DNA from: Clostridia bacterium
GTDB taxonomy: Bacteria > Bacillota > Clostridia > Oscillospirales > CAG-272
Direction of reading: 5' to 3'
Length of the DNA: 15,401 bases
NCBI GenBank assembly: GCA_900768535.1
Contig: CAAGDE010000209.1
Location: 1 to 15,401 of the forward strand
Part shown: piece by piece, positions 15,099 through 15,401 of the stretch
Position numbering within the stretch: position 1 is the stretch's first letter
Layout: every line of letters begins with the position of its first letter
The notes under the pieces: model-generated
What the model was told of the DNA's origin: nothing
The model's input: only the letters and a program-made list of their open reading frames with translations
The model's database searches: none
Translations under genes and position numbers: made by a program

Positions 15099-15241
15099 CT
15101 CTGCACCCCCCAAAAAAGAAAAAGATTCCATTAACCATATGCAGAAAGCGACCGAAACATGCATCGGACAGATCCCCCACCCGCTCACCCGTTGCCGCGT
15201 GATTTTTCTGAAAAAATCGGATTTTTTTTTTGAAAAAGCTC

Positions 15242-15270
15242 TTGACAAAGCGGAGAAAAGATGGTATAAT
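15242..15270 (+). promoter_or_regulatory. Perfect consensus sigma-A promoter of tRNA-Gln
   Basis: TTGACA at 15242-15247, 17 bases, TATAAT at 15265-15270: a full match to both consensus boxes, as is common ahead of stable RNA genes. T-rich tracts just upstream (15199-15238) could act as an UP element. Transcription would start only a few bases before the tRNA. Confidence 0.9.
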
Positions 15271-15282
15271 ATAGAGCGTTGA

Positions 15283-15358
15283 TGCGGCATCGCCAAGCGG
15301 TAAGGCAACGGACTCTGACTCCGTCATTACCTAGGTTCGAATCCTAGTGCCGCAGCCA
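15283..15358 (+). tRNA. tRNA-Gln, anticodon CTG
   Basis: A full cloverleaf is visible. Acceptor stem TGCGGCA (15283-15289) pairs with TGCCGCA (15348-15354), then discriminator G and an encoded CCA (15356-15358). The D arm has GCC/GGC around AAGCGGTAA. Anticodon stem ACGGA/TCCGT (15308-15312, 15320-15324) encloses CTCTGAC with CTG at 15315-15317, reading CAG. The T arm is CTAGG-TTCGAAT-CCTAG. A 5' T and weak first pair are typical of tRNA-Gln. In the 43 bases after it I see a GAAGCCA/TGGCTTC pair (15365-15371, 15384-15390) but no T-run; whether more tRNAs follow is outside the window. Confidence 0.95.
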
Positions 15359-15401
15359 TATAGTGAAGCCAAAAAAGATATCATGGCTTCGAACCCCCGA
15401 A

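Noticed and set aside
15099..15308. N-terminal extension of FeoB by 70 residues
   Set aside because: It would run through the tRNA-Gln promoter and into the tRNA gene, and the shorter start leads straight into the GTPase P-loop with a good ribosome binding site.
15365..15401. TTCGAACCC-like string after tRNA-Gln, suggesting a second tRNA or an attachment-site copy
   Set aside because: The flanking bases do not form a T-stem on either strand and no second copy of the tRNA 3' end is present in the window.

Overview
The window looks like a stretch of chromosome from a GC-rich, low-complexity-envelope Firmicute of the class Clostridia, probably an uncultured gut Oscillospiraceae/Ruminococcaceae-type organism. 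The reasons are the mix of genes (clostridial MurD with a GSDGKTT P-loop, YnbB/'aluminium resistance' PLP protein, compact FeoB, split ThrE/YjjPB exporter, divergent ParE-like topoisomerase subunit), textbook sigma-A promoters (TTGACA-N17-TATAAT), AGGAGG-type ribosome binding sites, lipoproteins with clostridial lipoboxes, and palindromic CCCTCATC...CTTCCCC repeats of the kind I remember as common in such genomes. I see no phage, plasmid, transposase, CRISPR or rRNA gene. The genus is not determined.

Layout. 1-310 holds a MITE-like inverted repeat (12-236) and a terminator. 311-1447 (-) is a THUMP/methyltransferase of the RlmL/YpsC family, divergent from asd (1623-2699, +), an archaeal/fungal-type aspartate-semialdehyde dehydrogenase with a clear promoter. 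2700-3005 has no gene but two strong palindromes, including a 108-bp concentric one. 3006-6555 (-) is a three-gene operon read right to left: a methionine gamma-lyase-like PLP protein, a lipoprotein with two PsbP-like repeats, and a cysteine desulfurase. 6556-6916 has no gene and holds a second MITE-like element (6658-6841) related to the first. murD (6917-8311, -) and a divergent GyrB/ParE-type subunit (8520-10517, +) leave head to head from two promoters. The ParE-like gene is followed by a lipoprotein with an FKBP/trigger-factor-like foldase body (10594-11979). A strong bidirectional terminator (12000-12045) separates this from a right-hand block read leftward: compact feoB (13383-15098), then a YjjP/ThrE-like exporter pair (12509-13303 and 12063-12512, overlapping by 4 nt) with its own promoter. 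A tRNA-Gln(CTG) with a perfect consensus promoter lies at the right edge.

How the genes fit together. Most are housekeeping: lysine/threonine/methionine precursor synthesis (asd), cell wall (murD), rRNA modification, chromosome topology, iron uptake and amino-acid or organic-acid export. The best candidate for a functional unit that is not textbook is the operon joining two PLP-dependent, sulfur-linked enzymes to an extracytoplasmic duplicated-domain lipoprotein. Other points worth a look are the ParE-like subunit without its ParC partner, the FeoB whose helical spacer is strongly shortened, and the pair of palindromic elements whose stems are kept by a compensatory base change. I found no convincing evidence for a wholly new defence or mobile system.
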